This document shows positions 1 through 8,248 of a stretch of 50,438 nt of DNA, in pieces. How positions within the stretch are numbered: position 1 is the stretch's first letter; each line of letters opens with the position of its first letter. The stretch comes from a virus, in the IMG/VR virus record IMGVR_UViG_3300035698_009105, positions 1 through 50,438 of that record. One strand, given 5' to 3'. The position numbers and the translations under genes are program-made. The notes beneath the pieces are model-generated. The model saw nothing but the letters and a program-made list of their open reading frames with translations, did no database searches and was not told the DNA's origin.

Positions 1-79
1 AGCAATTGCATTGATGTCCCATCATGTCTACGTCACAATCATCAAATGCAGTTATTAAGCTTTTAACTTTATATTTCAT
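1..79 (-). CDS. Partial hypothetical protein, C-terminus off the left edge
   Basis: The first 26 codons of a minus-strand gene are visible; the rest lies outside the window. It starts at an ATG preceded by AAGGATT at good Shine-Dalgarno spacing and just 3 bases after the stop of the transglycosylase-like gene, so the two are probably co-transcribed. The visible residues (MKYKVKSLIT, then a D/C-rich stretch ending GHQCNC) are not recognised. Its position makes it a candidate for further 7-deazaguanine pathway genes, but nothing in the 26 residues shows that. Confidence 0.6.
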   Translation of the reverse strand, partial: MKYKVKSLITAFDDCDVDMMGHQCNC

Positions 80-82
80 TTT

Positions 83-1648
83 TTAATCCTTTATAATATC
101 TTCGTAATTAAAGTGGTCGGGGTCATTACCGAGTGCGTCATGGTCAACAATTCCTTTAGTCTCGTCAAAGAATTCGGAATCTAATTGCTTTTCCGCCGCT
201 AACTGGCCAAAGCTAATTTCATCTAAAAACGGCTTATATTGTTTAAGCATTTTGTATGGATTTGGGTTAGTTGGGTCTAATAAGTCCTTAACAAAACTGT
301 CAAAATATACAACACTATAAGGCACATATGGTGAAAATTCATTTGTGTTTTTGCTTTTCTTATCACCAGTCCAATCAGTATAATGAACGTTGGCGCGGAA
401 TTTTTCTAGATCGCAAAGTCTATTTGCTTCTTGTACCGCTGTAAGATGGTTGTAAACACTGTGCGCCATGTAATACATATAACTTTGTGTATCCCAACTT
501 GTGCTATCTGGCCCTTTAGCATTGCCGTTTTTATCTAAGTCGCCCTCTTCCATGCAACAAATATCGCCAGCAACTAATCGGTTCATAATTGGGCTACCAA
601 ACGGCATTGGTAAATCGCTACCTTTTAATTTTTGTGAATCTATTGCTCTATCCATAAAGTAACTAAACTTCTTAGGAGCGAAAAAATTATGTGAGTATGT
701 TTGGCCAAATGCAGTGTTTACAAATGGACTTGCAGCATCAAAACTTAGTGTAATAGTAGGACTGTCGTGTTCTCGCAAAACACGCTGGATACTGGTTAAG
801 TAACAAGCCCAGTTTAATTTACCAGTTCCCAAAAAGTGCATCCAACCTTTGCCTTCTAGCAATCCATCTCTGCGCAAGTCTAAGATACGCTTAAGTGCAA
901 TATACATAAAGCTTTTGTTAATACCAGCCATTGCATATCCTTCTAGTGTACGGTCTCTATCGCCATACTCTTCTGTTACAAACTTAGGGTCACTGTACTT
1001 TTTAACTGCCTCGTACCATTGATCCGAACTAGCTTCGTCATTGCCTGACAAAATATTCATAAAGTTTGTAGCACCTGGAGTTCTATTTTTCATAAAATAG
1101 TCCAAGTTGAGTAATGTAACATCTAGTGCTGCTTGGAAACTAGTTAAGCCAGTTCTTTGATTAAGGGGAGGAATACACGCCACACTAGGTACATCAAATG
1201 TCATGCTCCAGTCTGCCGTGTGTTCCAACCATTTTAATATACGCTCACAAATAGCTTCACGAGCAGGGTCTCCTGGATTGCCTGCGGTAGTCCAGTCCAT
1301 TTTTAATACACCAGTCGCAACTTGGAAACCACCACTATCACCTAAGATCATAGTTTTACTTCGATCTCGCTTTTGGACCATTGGTTCAGCATCATTAGTT
1401 TTGGTTACGTCCAATTGCGCGTGACCAGCACTGTAAAGTCCCCAAGGATAATGATAGTATCCATTATCGTCTAAAAAGTCTAGACCTTCATTTCCTTTAT
1501 CAAAGCCTCCAGGCACTCTAGCGTCTGCCTTATCTGCACCTACAATTTTTTCTAATTGCTTAGTGTAGAATGAACTAATGGCTGGTAAATATACTGCGTA
1601 GTCTTTTTGTGTAACGCCTAAGTCTACGGTATTTTGTTTTTGTGTCAT
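83..1648 (-). CDS. dpdA: tRNA-guanine transglycosylase-like protein, probably a DpdA-type DNA transglycosylase
   Basis: A 521-residue protein with hallmarks of the TGT fold. DSGGFQ sits near residue 104, where TGT has its substrate-binding aspartate. FDVPSV is near residue 150, and FDAASP near residue 305 lies where TGT and DpdA have the nucleophilic aspartate. Family knowledge: phage DpdA proteins exchange guanine in DNA for 7-deazaguanine precursors, protecting it from host nucleases; ordinary TGT acts on tRNA. I favour DpdA because this is a phage gene, longer than bacterial TGT (about 375 aa), and a QueD-like gene lies 0.4 kb upstream in the same transcription unit. The start is supported by AGGAAG. 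The enzyme family is clear; the substrate (DNA or tRNA) is inferred. Confidence 0.75.
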   Translation of the reverse strand: MTQKQNTVDLGVTQKDYAVYLPAISSFYTKQLEKIVGADKADARVPGGFDKGNEGLDFLDDNGYYHYPWGLYSAGHAQLDVTKTNDAEPMVQKRDRSKTMILGDSGGFQVATGVLKMDWTTAGNPGDPAREAICERILKWLEHTADWSMTFDVPSVACIPPLNQRTGLTSFQAALDVTLLNLDYFMKNRTPGATNFMNILSGNDEASSDQWYEAVKKYSDPKFVTEEYGDRDRTLEGYAMAGINKSFMYIALKRILDLRRDGLLEGKGWMHFLGTGKLNWACYLTSIQRVLREHDSPTITLSFDAASPFVNTAFGQTYSHNFFAPKKFSYFMDRAIDSQKLKGSDLPMPFGSPIMNRLVAGDICCMEEGDLDKNGNAKGPDSTSWDTQSYMYYMAHSVYNHLTAVQEANRLCDLEKFRANVHYTDWTGDKKSKNTNEFSPYVPYSVVYFDSFVKDLLDPTNPNPYKMLKQYKPFLDEISFGQLAAEKQLDSEFFDETKGIVDHDALGNDPDHFNYEDIIKD

Positions 1649-1670
1649 ATTGCTTCCTGGTGTATTTTTA

Positions 1671-1847
1671 TTATGTTGTTGCGTTCATTGCTGCAAAATC
1701 CCTAGCTCTTTTTTCGTTTTTACGAAGCCGTTTTACTTTAGCTAGTTCTAACGCCTTATTATCTGAATCAGACAATACATGTGCTTTAGGTTTAGGGGTA
1801 ATAGGATCAGGATTTACGACTGATGCATTAATGTCAAGATCGTTCAA
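1671..1847 (-). CDS. Small basic protein with a probable TTG start
   Basis: An open frame of 58 codons with no ATG. Its TTG overlaps the stop of the upstream small gene as TTGA, the same coupling geometry as the ATGA and GTGA overlaps elsewhere here, and GAAGAA lies 6 bases upstream. The C-terminus is rich in lysine and arginine (AKVKRLRKNEKRARDF). An alternative is a -1 frameshift extending the upstream gene, since the two frames are related by -1 and abut. Function unknown; a nucleic-acid-binding role is only suggested by charge. Confidence 0.4.
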   Translation of the reverse strand: MNDLDINASVVNPDPITPKPKAHVLSDSDNKALELAKVKRLRKNEKRARDFAAMNATT

Positions 1848-2023
1848 GAGCCATTCTTCTTGTCTTGAATTTCAACACGTCGCACTTTAGCTGCTTTTGT
1901 GATTTCCATTAATGCTTTACGGGCGCGAGCAGCAGCAGCTTTAACACCACCAACTTCAAACTTTTCGCTTTCTACTAAGTATTCTTCAAATAGTGCTTTC
2001 ATCTTAATATGTGTTTCTGTCAT
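1844..2023 (-). CDS. Small alanine/lysine-rich protein, histone-like composition
   Basis: A 59-residue protein beginning MTETHIKMKALFEEYL, with a strong AAAAAGGAAA Shine-Dalgarno. Its central part (GGVKAAAARARKAL followed by AAKVRRVEIQDKK) is helical, alanine-rich and basic. It resembles the short basic proteins of T4-like cyanophages often annotated as histone-like, judged by composition and length rather than alignment. It lies between the QueD-like and transglycosylase-like genes and is coupled to the next frame by a TTGA overlap. Confidence 0.65.
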   Translation of the reverse strand: MTETHIKMKALFEEYLVESEKFEVGGVKAAAARARKALMEITKAAKVRRVEIQDKKNGS

Positions 2024-2083
2024 GATTGTTTTTCCTTTTTATTATTAATCATTTACAACTTTAGTTGTTTTGTTAAACAACGA

Positions 2084-2470
2084 TCACTTAGCCATGTAAT
2101 ATTCTATTTCACAGCCGTTTTCGTTGTCTTCTGCCACGGATATTTTAACCCGTCTGTCTGGATATGTTGTTTTTATTTGATCAGCTAATTCATCTGATAA
2201 CATTTCACAGCTTTTGTAATCAAAGCTTAAGACATTATTTCCAGTTGAATTACTGTACAGTCCTTGGCACCATCTCTTAAACTGTATAAACTCAATGTCC
2301 CTGTCATTATGAAATACTTCTATCCATATTTTAAAATGGAACATGTGCCTATGCTCATATCCTAAAAAACTAACATCATCATTCTTTCCAGTTGCTAGTT
2401 TAGGATCTGTATCAGCACCAGGATACTTATGTGTGCCTTCTGCTTGGAATGTTACCCAAATGCTCCTCAC
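2084..2470 (-). CDS. QueD/6-pyruvoyl-tetrahydropterin-synthase-like T-fold protein
   Basis: A 128-residue protein starting at GTG, whose first bases overlap the stop of the upstream gene (GTGA). The order of motifs matches QueD: TFQAEGTHKYP near residue 7 (QueD F-x-A-x-H-x-x-P), HRHMF near residue 40 (QueD HGHSF, the HxH zinc ligands), DIEFIQFKRW (QueD IDF-x-x-LK), SCEMLSDELADQI (QueD T-S-E-x-L-A-x-x-I) and a terminal AEDNENGCEIEYY (QueD KET...). The catalytic cysteine before HGH and the DH-x-x-LN motif are not visible. QueD makes 6-carboxytetrahydropterin, the precursor of 7-deazaguanines, which fits the neighbouring transglycosylase gene. The altered active site could mean a different reaction. 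Confidence 0.55.
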   Translation of the reverse strand: MRSIWVTFQAEGTHKYPGADTDPKLATGKNDDVSFLGYEHRHMFHFKIWIEVFHNDRDIEFIQFKRWCQGLYSNSTGNNVLSFDYKSCEMLSDELADQIKTTYPDRRVKISVAEDNENGCEIEYYMAK

Positions 2471-2592
2471 GCTGCTACCTTTTTCTTTTTCTTAGTTAGT
2501 TCTCTTTTAACAAGTAGCATCATTTCCATAATGTCATCTATTTCGTCAGAGTCGTCAGTTGTATCAAGTTCTATTGCAATATTAATTTTCAT
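2467..2592 (-). CDS. Small acidic-then-basic protein, unknown
   Basis: A 41-residue frame starting MKINIAIELDTTDDSDEIDD and ending in a KKKKK tail. It overlaps the GTG start of the QueD-like gene by 4 bases (GTGA), which is the main evidence that it is real. No clear Shine-Dalgarno is visible. No family recognised. Confidence 0.45.
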   Translation of the reverse strand: MKINIAIELDTTDDSDEIDDIMEMMLLVKRELTKKKKKVAA

Positions 2593-2647
2593 TAGACTAG
2601 TACTCGTAAAATTCGTAAAATGTAAATTCTAAATCCATAGTATTTAC

Positions 2648-3394
2648 TTACTGTTTAGGTGGTATTAGGTAAGTGTATTCACCCATACCGCTATCAATCT
2701 TAATTTGCATCAATTTGTCATTAATGCTCATGACACAGTCGCCTGTATCGCTTAATTTTAATATTTTTAAAACAACATCTAGTGGCCATTGTCGCTCAGT
2801 ATTAAGTGAACCAGAAATATCACTGTTGATGTTAACTTCTGCACTATCACTTGAGCCATCACCGATTTGGAATGAAAGGGTGGTTCCGTCTGTTTTAGGA
2901 GTAAAGGTCATATCAGTTAATCCTAAAGTAGTATTAAACCAACCAAGGCTTTTAATATTATCTGCGGTAGGTACAAGGTTAACATTGAAGTCAGCACCTT
3001 TAAAGTCAATTGCTGCCATTTGTTGATCTAATACTGCACCAACAGCAAAACGGTAAGTTGCCTTAGTTCCTTCCTTAGCTTTAAACGTTGCGCTAAATGG
3101 GGTAGTAACTCCATTTCTATCTTGTGTAACAATTGACATGGTACCATCATCAGCTGAAAATCCTGGATATTTTAAACAGCCGTCCAATACGCCCATGCCC
3201 CTAAGGCCAATACTCGCATCAATAAATTCAGAAACTGGTTTGTGTGTTACTGCTTTTAGTATTACTGTTTTGTTAGGATCAACAGTTTCAATACCGGTGC
3301 CTTCTGTTGTACCTGTAATGCGCACCATTTCAAAAATACCCAGACCGTGGGTATGCTTTAGTACGTCTTTGAATGTGTCTTTAAGGTGGGTCAT
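2648..3394 (-). CDS. 45: DNA polymerase sliding clamp, T4 gp45-like
   Basis: A 248-residue protein (T4 gp45 is 228) with the clamp pattern: a C-terminus GMGEYTYLIPPKQ, internal repeats of beta-rich segments, and an N-terminus preceding TTEGTG. The trimeric clamp encircles DNA and tethers gp43; in T4-like phages it also activates late transcription. It is followed by an approximately 55-base gap and is preceded by a near-perfect sigma70 promoter and a GGAG ribosome site. The clamp-loader ATPase lies 25 kb away at 28.3-29.3 kb; a gp62 partner was not recognised. Confidence 0.85.
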   Translation of the reverse strand: MTHLKDTFKDVLKHTHGLGIFEMVRITGTTEGTGIETVDPNKTVILKAVTHKPVSEFIDASIGLRGMGVLDGCLKYPGFSADDGTMSIVTQDRNGVTTPFSATFKAKEGTKATYRFAVGAVLDQQMAAIDFKGADFNVNLVPTADNIKSLGWFNTTLGLTDMTFTPKTDGTTLSFQIGDGSSDSAEVNINSDISGSLNTERQWPLDVVLKILKLSDTGDCVMSINDKLMQIKIDSGMGEYTYLIPPKQ

Positions 3395-3427
3395 GTAGCG
3401 TTGTTCTCCATTATTATTTTTTTATTT

Positions 3428-3455
3428 ATTATACACTATATTTAGGTTTTGTCAA
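3428..3455 (-). promoter_or_regulatory. Sigma70-type promoter for the sliding clamp
   Basis: On the minus strand TTGACA (3450-3455) and TATAAT (3428-3433) are separated by 16 bases. Both hexamers are perfect. The clamp ATG is about 33 bases downstream with GGAG in between. Confidence 0.85.
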
Positions 3456-3456
3456 G

Positions 3457-4035
3457 TTATTCACGATAGTTTTCTGGGTTGGAAGGCATGTCAAATGCCA
3501 TATTTACCCAAACCGATAATTCGGCAATTTCAACATTTTGTGGCTGGTTAATGGACCATTTTACCATCTCTGCAAATTGACTAGGTGTTAACATTTTATC
3601 TACTGGTACGTTTGGTACACTGTTTATAATTCTATCTGTACTTACGTAACCAGGCGATAAGTTAATAATACGACATTTACGATTGTAATCATTTAAGGCT
3701 ATATTTACTTCATTGTGTAAATCTATCTTATGCTTGTTGTATTCACGATCATTATGATTGTACCTTGCTCGACTATTGATGTTAACAATTGTTTTGCTGC
3801 TGTCATCAAACCATTCGTCTAACAATAAACTAAAAAGAACACGTTGGGCTGATCTTTCGTAGGCATTGTTAATAAAAACATCACAGTTTTTAACGTGTTC
3901 GATAGTGCGTGTAGGTAACACATAAATGTCAAAGCCATTAGATCTACTTAGACCAGTAATGGTATTGTTATGTGACAAGGCATCAGCAATAGATTTACCA
4001 ATGCCTCGCGTGTGGCCAGTTATTGCTATATTCAT
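3457..4035 (-). CDS. Short-chain dehydrogenase/reductase (SDR)
   Basis: A 192-residue Rossmann protein. TGHTRGIG at residues 7-14 is the classical SDR dinucleotide-binding motif, followed by the structural NNAY at about 56, the catalytic YxxxK as YNKHK at about 108, and LSPGYVSTD at about 137. It is shorter than the usual 250 residues, lacking part of the C-terminal substrate lobe. It overlaps the stop of the polymerase C-terminal gene by ATGA, so it is translated from the same transcript. Substrate unknown; phage SDRs of this size have been proposed in nucleotide-sugar or cofactor metabolism. Confidence 0.8.
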   Translation of the reverse strand: MNIAITGHTRGIGKSIADALSHNNTITGLSRSNGFDIYVLPTRTIEHVKNCDVFINNAYERSAQRVLFSLLLDEWFDDSSKTIVNINSRARYNHNDREYNKHKIDLHNEVNIALNDYNRKCRIINLSPGYVSTDRIINSVPNVPVDKMLTPSQFAEMVKWSINQPQNVEIAELSVWVNMAFDMPSNPENYRE

Positions 4036-5051
4036 CCGAATGAAAAATACTCCTCCATTACTTCACTTTCGTTCATTTTAGATAAGTCAAATCCCATTTG
4101 TCCGATAACGTTTGTGATTTTCTTATCAAGTACTTTTTCTTCCATATCCTTGTCATCAAACGGTAACTCTTTAAACCACTCTGGCAAGTGTAACTCATCT
4201 GTTGGGTAAGCTATACTGTCATAGCCCATTGTGTTTTGCTTCAGCGAGCACACAACAACTTTCATACCATCAGCAATAGTCATGCTATAATTATCACCCA
4301 TAGCTTTTTTATAGTTGTTCCAGTTAACACTAGCCCTAACATGTCCGGGTACGGCATTGTTTTCCTTTTCCGACTTGTACAACTTGTGTAAGTCTCTGCC
4401 GTTAGGTAAGTTAATTCTTCTCTGTATCTTTGCTGTGTATGCAGTAAGATTGTTAACAGCCTTTGGCATTCCTCTTGCCCAAGAAGCTAAACCATTAAAC
4501 TCTTTCTTATATTCTACTATCTTTTTAATAACAGATGCTTCAGGTTCACCGTTAAGACAGTCTAATAATATTTCTTCTAGAAAGTTTTGAATAAACACTG
4601 GGGTGTCAGATCGCTTAAGGTCAATACCCATTGCTTTAAGCTTACCAGCAGTGCCATACCTTTTACCTTCATTATCCATTACCAAAATGGCATATCTTTT
4701 TTTAGAGTTAAATACTGCACTCTTGCCTACAACCTCACGCCCAGCTTTCATAACCGCGCCTGTTGTTAATGCTACGTTAAAGTCCTTCTTTAAAAATTCA
4801 GGAAACGTCTTGCTTACTTCGTCACTTACATGATCATATAACTTAACTGCACTGTCAGTATCAAGTTCGTGTCCTTCCTCTAAAATTGGAACTGCACTGA
4901 AGTAGACCGAGTCTGTGTTATGGACCGCCAATCCATTTGCAAAGAATGTTGGATCACCAAATCTCATTGATATATCGTAAACATAATCGTCTACTTCTCC
5001 TAAACATTCTACTTTTGCTATTCTTTCTCGTTGCGTAACCATGCTATGCAT
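4032..5051 (-). CDS. 43: DNA polymerase C-terminal half fused to the C-terminal part of a split intein
   Basis: 339 residues. The first 45 are an intein C-fragment: VYDISMRFGDPTFFANG followed by LAVHN (blocks F and G, with penultimate His and terminal Asn). Immediately after come TDSVYFSAV, completing the polymerase motif C YGDTDS begun in the upstream gene. The remainder is the family B palm/thumb, with KKRYA-type and KAMGIDLKRSDTP motifs. The +1 residue is Thr (codon at 4914-4916). The start ATG has GAGG upstream and lies inside the end of the endonuclease gene, overlapping it by 34 bases. Trans-splicing with the N-terminal half would restore an intact polymerase. Confidence 0.88.
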   Translation of the reverse strand: MHSMVTQRERIAKVECLGEVDDYVYDISMRFGDPTFFANGLAVHNTDSVYFSAVPILEEGHELDTDSAVKLYDHVSDEVSKTFPEFLKKDFNVALTTGAVMKAGREVVGKSAVFNSKKRYAILVMDNEGKRYGTAGKLKAMGIDLKRSDTPVFIQNFLEEILLDCLNGEPEASVIKKIVEYKKEFNGLASWARGMPKAVNNLTAYTAKIQRRINLPNGRDLHKLYKSEKENNAVPGHVRASVNWNNYKKAMGDNYSMTIADGMKVVVCSLKQNTMGYDSIAYPTDELHLPEWFKELPFDDKDMEEKVLDKKITNVIGQMGFDLSKMNESEVMEEYFSFG

Positions 5052-5974
5052 TGTTTTATTACCTCGTCTCTATTTTGTAAATAATCTGATTCCCAAATTA
5101 CTAGTGTTGGTATATTTCGTTCTTCTAATAGTAATTTTATTTTTTTATTATCTTTTTCCCATATATCTTTTGCTAAACTATCACAATGTGAGTGCATAAA
5201 CCCAGCATCATATTTATTTGGGTTGCAATGCCAATAATCTCCATTAATTTCTATTGCTTTGCTGTTATGCACAATATCGTAAAAATTTGGTTTATTGTTA
5301 CCGTATACACAATATTGCTTACTTAATATACTGTAATCTACTTCTTTGCCTAATACTGATTCTATTTCTACTACGATTGCCATTTCTAATTTAGATGTAT
5401 ATGCTAGCGACACGTTTCTTGCTTCTAATATTAATACTGCTTCTTCTTTAGAACAAGTGTGAACTCGTTGAACATTTTCTAACGTATGTGTTTTTAGTCC
5501 GCACACTGTATTATACTTAATAGTTCCGTTATCTTTTCCATACTTTTCTATAAAATATGATAATGTATTCGTAAATCCCTGCCTTTCACAATATACTTGC
5601 CATTTTATAGCGCCAGCAGTTTCACCGTGGCGAGCAATCATATTTTCTAAAGTCGCAGCTCTTGATTTATTATAATTAATAAAATCCTCTTCAGACCAGC
5701 CGTGCTTTTCCTTCTTGTATTCTAGAGTATTTGACTTCGCCTGCTTATTTTTATATGACACCCACCGACATTCGCCTTCTTTGTTGCCATATTTGTTAAT
5801 TAAACTAGCTCTTGTTACGGCGGCCCGCTTCCTTAATTCAAGATCAACTAACTCTGCTCCAGGATAAACATTGCGATATTCTCCACCATTAGAAAAACGA
5901 CCAGTGCATTTATACTTAAAATGTGTCCATTGTAATCTTGATGCTTTAAATCCGCACTCTAAACAAGTAGGCAT
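5018..5974 (-). CDS. Vsr-like homing endonuclease between the two polymerase halves
   Basis: 318 residues. The N-terminus has CLECG zinc-finger-like cysteines, followed by repeats resembling small DNA-binding modules (LINKYGNKEGECRW, MIARHGETAGAIKW, FIEKYGKDNGTIKY). The C-terminal 120 residues show the Vsr/EDxHD nuclease pattern: FYDIVHNSKAIEINGDYWH, then KDNKKIKLLLEERNIPTLVIWESDY. It has its own GGAG site and a GATAAATA octamer at the preceding stop codon. Free-standing Vsr-like homing genes inside split-intein genes were described as 'fractured genes' in environmental phage data (Dassa and co-workers). Likely role: cleaving uninterrupted polymerase genes at the insertion site to spread the split intein. 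Confidence 0.85.
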   Translation of the reverse strand: MPTCLECGFKASRLQWTHFKYKCTGRFSNGGEYRNVYPGAELVDLELRKRAAVTRASLINKYGNKEGECRWVSYKNKQAKSNTLEYKKEKHGWSEEDFINYNKSRAATLENMIARHGETAGAIKWQVYCERQGFTNTLSYFIEKYGKDNGTIKYNTVCGLKTHTLENVQRVHTCSKEEAVLILEARNVSLAYTSKLEMAIVVEIESVLGKEVDYSILSKQYCVYGNNKPNFYDIVHNSKAIEINGDYWHCNPNKYDAGFMHSHCDSLAKDIWEKDNKKIKLLLEERNIPTLVIWESDYLQNRDEVIKQCIAWLRNEKE

Positions 5975-6016
5975 ACATTATCTCCTTTATGCTGATACGT
6001 TGTATCGCTATACAAC

Positions 6017-8248
6017 TTATTTATCTTCTTCAGCAGCGGATATGAGCAAATCAGTATCTTCCAGTTCAGAGGGCTTAATATCTAATGTAAATCCATGTCG
6101 GTCAACAATTAAACTATGATCTTCAGTAACTGTAATGGTTTTTCCTGATTCTGTGGTAATTTTATATAATTTCTTTTTAGTTTTATGACGCATCACGTAA
6201 TCAATACTGCTATATTTTGCAATATCGTCTAACGACTGATAACTTAATACCCTAGCTTGTTCTCGCTCATCAGTCGGCACAGCATATTCTTTTCCTGAAT
6301 CGGATATTGTTTTTTCGGGAATACGCCCAAATAATGACGCTATAGTAATAGATGATCCGTCTTCTAAATCAATCATTGAATCGCCAGTAACGCTGTCACC
6401 ATAAATGATAGTTTTACCTTCGTGGTCGTATTCGCCAGTGAACATTCTGTTAGTTTCAGCACCCATATGTCGTGTAATGCGTCTACCAGTAAGTGTAGTT
6501 GACTGTCCTAGCCGTTTGTCATAAAAGCGACAACCGTTATTTAGTAACGCACCATACAAGCTATTCAAGTTAATCTTTTTAACTAGTTGCCGCTTATCCC
6601 AAAACTTTTCATCTTCAGAGTCTGGTACTGCTGCTTTCTTTTTACCTTGCAACTCAATACGTTCTTCAAACCAACGCCGTAGTAATCCAGGTATAACACC
6701 TTCTTGGTCAGTTTTAAATACAGTACCATTTGCACTAATATTCCAAGGCTGTCCGCTGTTAAATACTAAATTGTATATTTCAGCACCATTCGTTTCAACT
6801 ACAGTATTAGTCATTGCATCACGATCAACCATTTCTAGTTTTAACGGAATGTCAATGTTTTTCTCCATAACAAGCTCATATTCATTAGCACCAAATTTAC
6901 CTTGCCATGCATCCCCAACCGTCTTTGACTTCCTTGCAAACTTACCAGTTGTTTTGTCTAGCCAAGTACCTGCCATTTTGCTTGCGATTTCAGCATCGGT
7001 ATATTCTAAGCTAATTTGCGCAACCATGGTTTCATTTGACATATTCAAAGCCCGTAGTACGCTTGGATATAGACTAGTTAAGTCACTGCTGCCTACCCAT
7101 TTATGGAAACCCCGTTTAGGAGTAGCAACAAACGCGCCTGCTGCTTTTTCATGATCGGCTCTGTTTCTAATTCTGTCAGGAACTACCATACCTCGATTGT
7201 GCGCTTCATTTATAATTGCTTGTTCAGTGGTAGCAACTGCGCCCATTGTTACGGGCAAGAGTACGGTGTTTTCATGTGCAATCAAACTTGCCAATTCAAT
7301 AAATCTAAGCTTCTTATCGAGCTTATCTAGCAGCATAACGTCTTGTATGTTGTAGAGTAAGAACTTTTCAAAGTCATAGTTATATAGCCGATCTAAGCTT
7401 CCTTCATATGCTACTTTTCGTTCACCTACTTCCATTTCACCAATGTAATCTAATCGGTAAGTGTGTCGCTCTTCATAGTTGTATTTCTTATATAAGTGCA
7501 TGTAGTCAAGATGTACGCGACCAATTAAGTCATATGTTTTACGTTCGGCACCATGGCTTTCATATGTGCGTTGGGGAGGCAGCTGGCCAAATAAGCAAAG
7601 CTTTCTTGTTGCTTCTTTACCTAGTGTGCGTATAGTTCTATTAATAGTGTAAGGTATGTCATACCCTTCACTGTTCCAGCCACTAAGTATATCAGCATCT
7701 TCAACTATATCTAGGAAGGCAGCTATCATTTCTCCTTCTGTGCGAAACAAAACAACTTCAGGTATTTTGGCTGCAATTAATGATGCTTGCTCCCAAGTTA
7801 ATCTTTTAGGGGGCACAGCTAGACAAACCATTACGTCCATCCATTGTAAATAAACGCCAATTGATGTAATAGGCATAAATGCATCTTCAGGCGAACTGTA
7901 GCCACGTTGCGGGTCAAAATCGACCTCAATGTCAAAAAATGCATTATGTAGTATTGGCGGGGTGGCGCCTAAGAAGTGCTTGGCCAATGTTTTATTAACT
8001 GGCTTAACGTCACTTTCAAAAAGTTTATTATGCTTGTTAAATGCCACATTTTTCTTAAATTCTTTTCCTGACTTGCACCGCATTTCAGTAACCTTGTCAC
8101 CATGGATACTGCGTAGCTTTCCATTAGGATCGCCATAGTAGAAATTGTATTCGGGACGCATTTCACTAACAATACGCTTTCCGTTAACTCTTTCTACAAT
8201 ATGAACAACATCTTTATTTTTGTTGAAGTATGCATCAACGTAGGAGAT
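6017..8248 (-). CDS. 43: DNA polymerase N-terminal half fused to the N-terminal part of a split intein
   Basis: Family B polymerase: exonuclease motif FFDIEVDFD, motif A DLTSLYPS, motif B NLNSLYGALL, and the start of motif C at IIYGD. The extein ends at YGD. From Ser (codon 6392-6394) an intein N-fragment of 125 residues runs to the stop: block A SVTGDSMI and block B GKTITVTEDHSLIV (TxxH). The first ATG in frame is at 8161 and has no ribosome site. Homology-like sequence (SYVDAYF...HIVERVNGKR) continues upstream to 8248. There a perfect GGAGGT (8256-8261) sits 7 bases before an ATC codon and an in-frame stop is close behind, so I take ATC as the likely start. An undetected sequencing error ATG to ATC is the alternative. 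Confidence 0.85.
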   Translation of the reverse strand: MSYVDAYFNKNKDVVHIVERVNGKRIVSEMRPEYNFYYGDPNGKLRSIHGDKVTEMRCKSGKEFKKNVAFNKHNKLFESDVKPVNKTLAKHFLGATPPILHNAFFDIEVDFDPQRGYSSPEDAFMPITSIGVYLQWMDVMVCLAVPPKRLTWEQASLIAAKIPEVVLFRTEGEMIAAFLDIVEDADILSGWNSEGYDIPYTINRTIRTLGKEATRKLCLFGQLPPQRTYESHGAERKTYDLIGRVHLDYMHLYKKYNYEERHTYRLDYIGEMEVGERKVAYEGSLDRLYNYDFEKFLLYNIQDVMLLDKLDKKLRFIELASLIAHENTVLLPVTMGAVATTEQAIINEAHNRGMVVPDRIRNRADHEKAAGAFVATPKRGFHKWVGSSDLTSLYPSVLRALNMSNETMVAQISLEYTDAEIASKMAGTWLDKTTGKFARKSKTVGDAWQGKFGANEYELVMEKNIDIPLKLEMVDRDAMTNTVVETNGAEIYNLVFNSGQPWNISANGTVFKTDQEGVIPGLLRRWFEERIELQGKKKAAVPDSEDEKFWDKRQLVKKINLNSLYGALLNNGCRFYDKRLGQSTTLTGRRITRHMGAETNRMFTGEYDHEGKTIIYGDSVTGDSMIDLEDGSSITIASLFGRIPEKTISDSGKEYAVPTDEREQARVLSYQSLDDIAKYSSIDYVMRHKTKKKLYKITTESGKTITVTEDHSLIVDRHGFTLDIKPSELEDTDLLISAAEEDK
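6018..6025 (-). promoter_or_regulatory. Late-type promoter octamer GATAAATA before the intein endonuclease gene
   Basis: GATAAATA on the minus strand overlaps the stop codon of the polymerase N-terminal gene and lies 43 bases before the endonuclease ATG. Because it is part of codons (Asp-Lys-stop) it could be chance, but the same octamer precedes both other homing endonuclease genes. Confidence 0.5.

Noticed and set aside
1203-1424. Plus-strand frames inside the transglycosylase gene and similar frames opposite most minus-strand genes
   Set aside because: They lack ribosome sites, family motifs and coupling to neighbours; they are antisense by-products of the coding frames.
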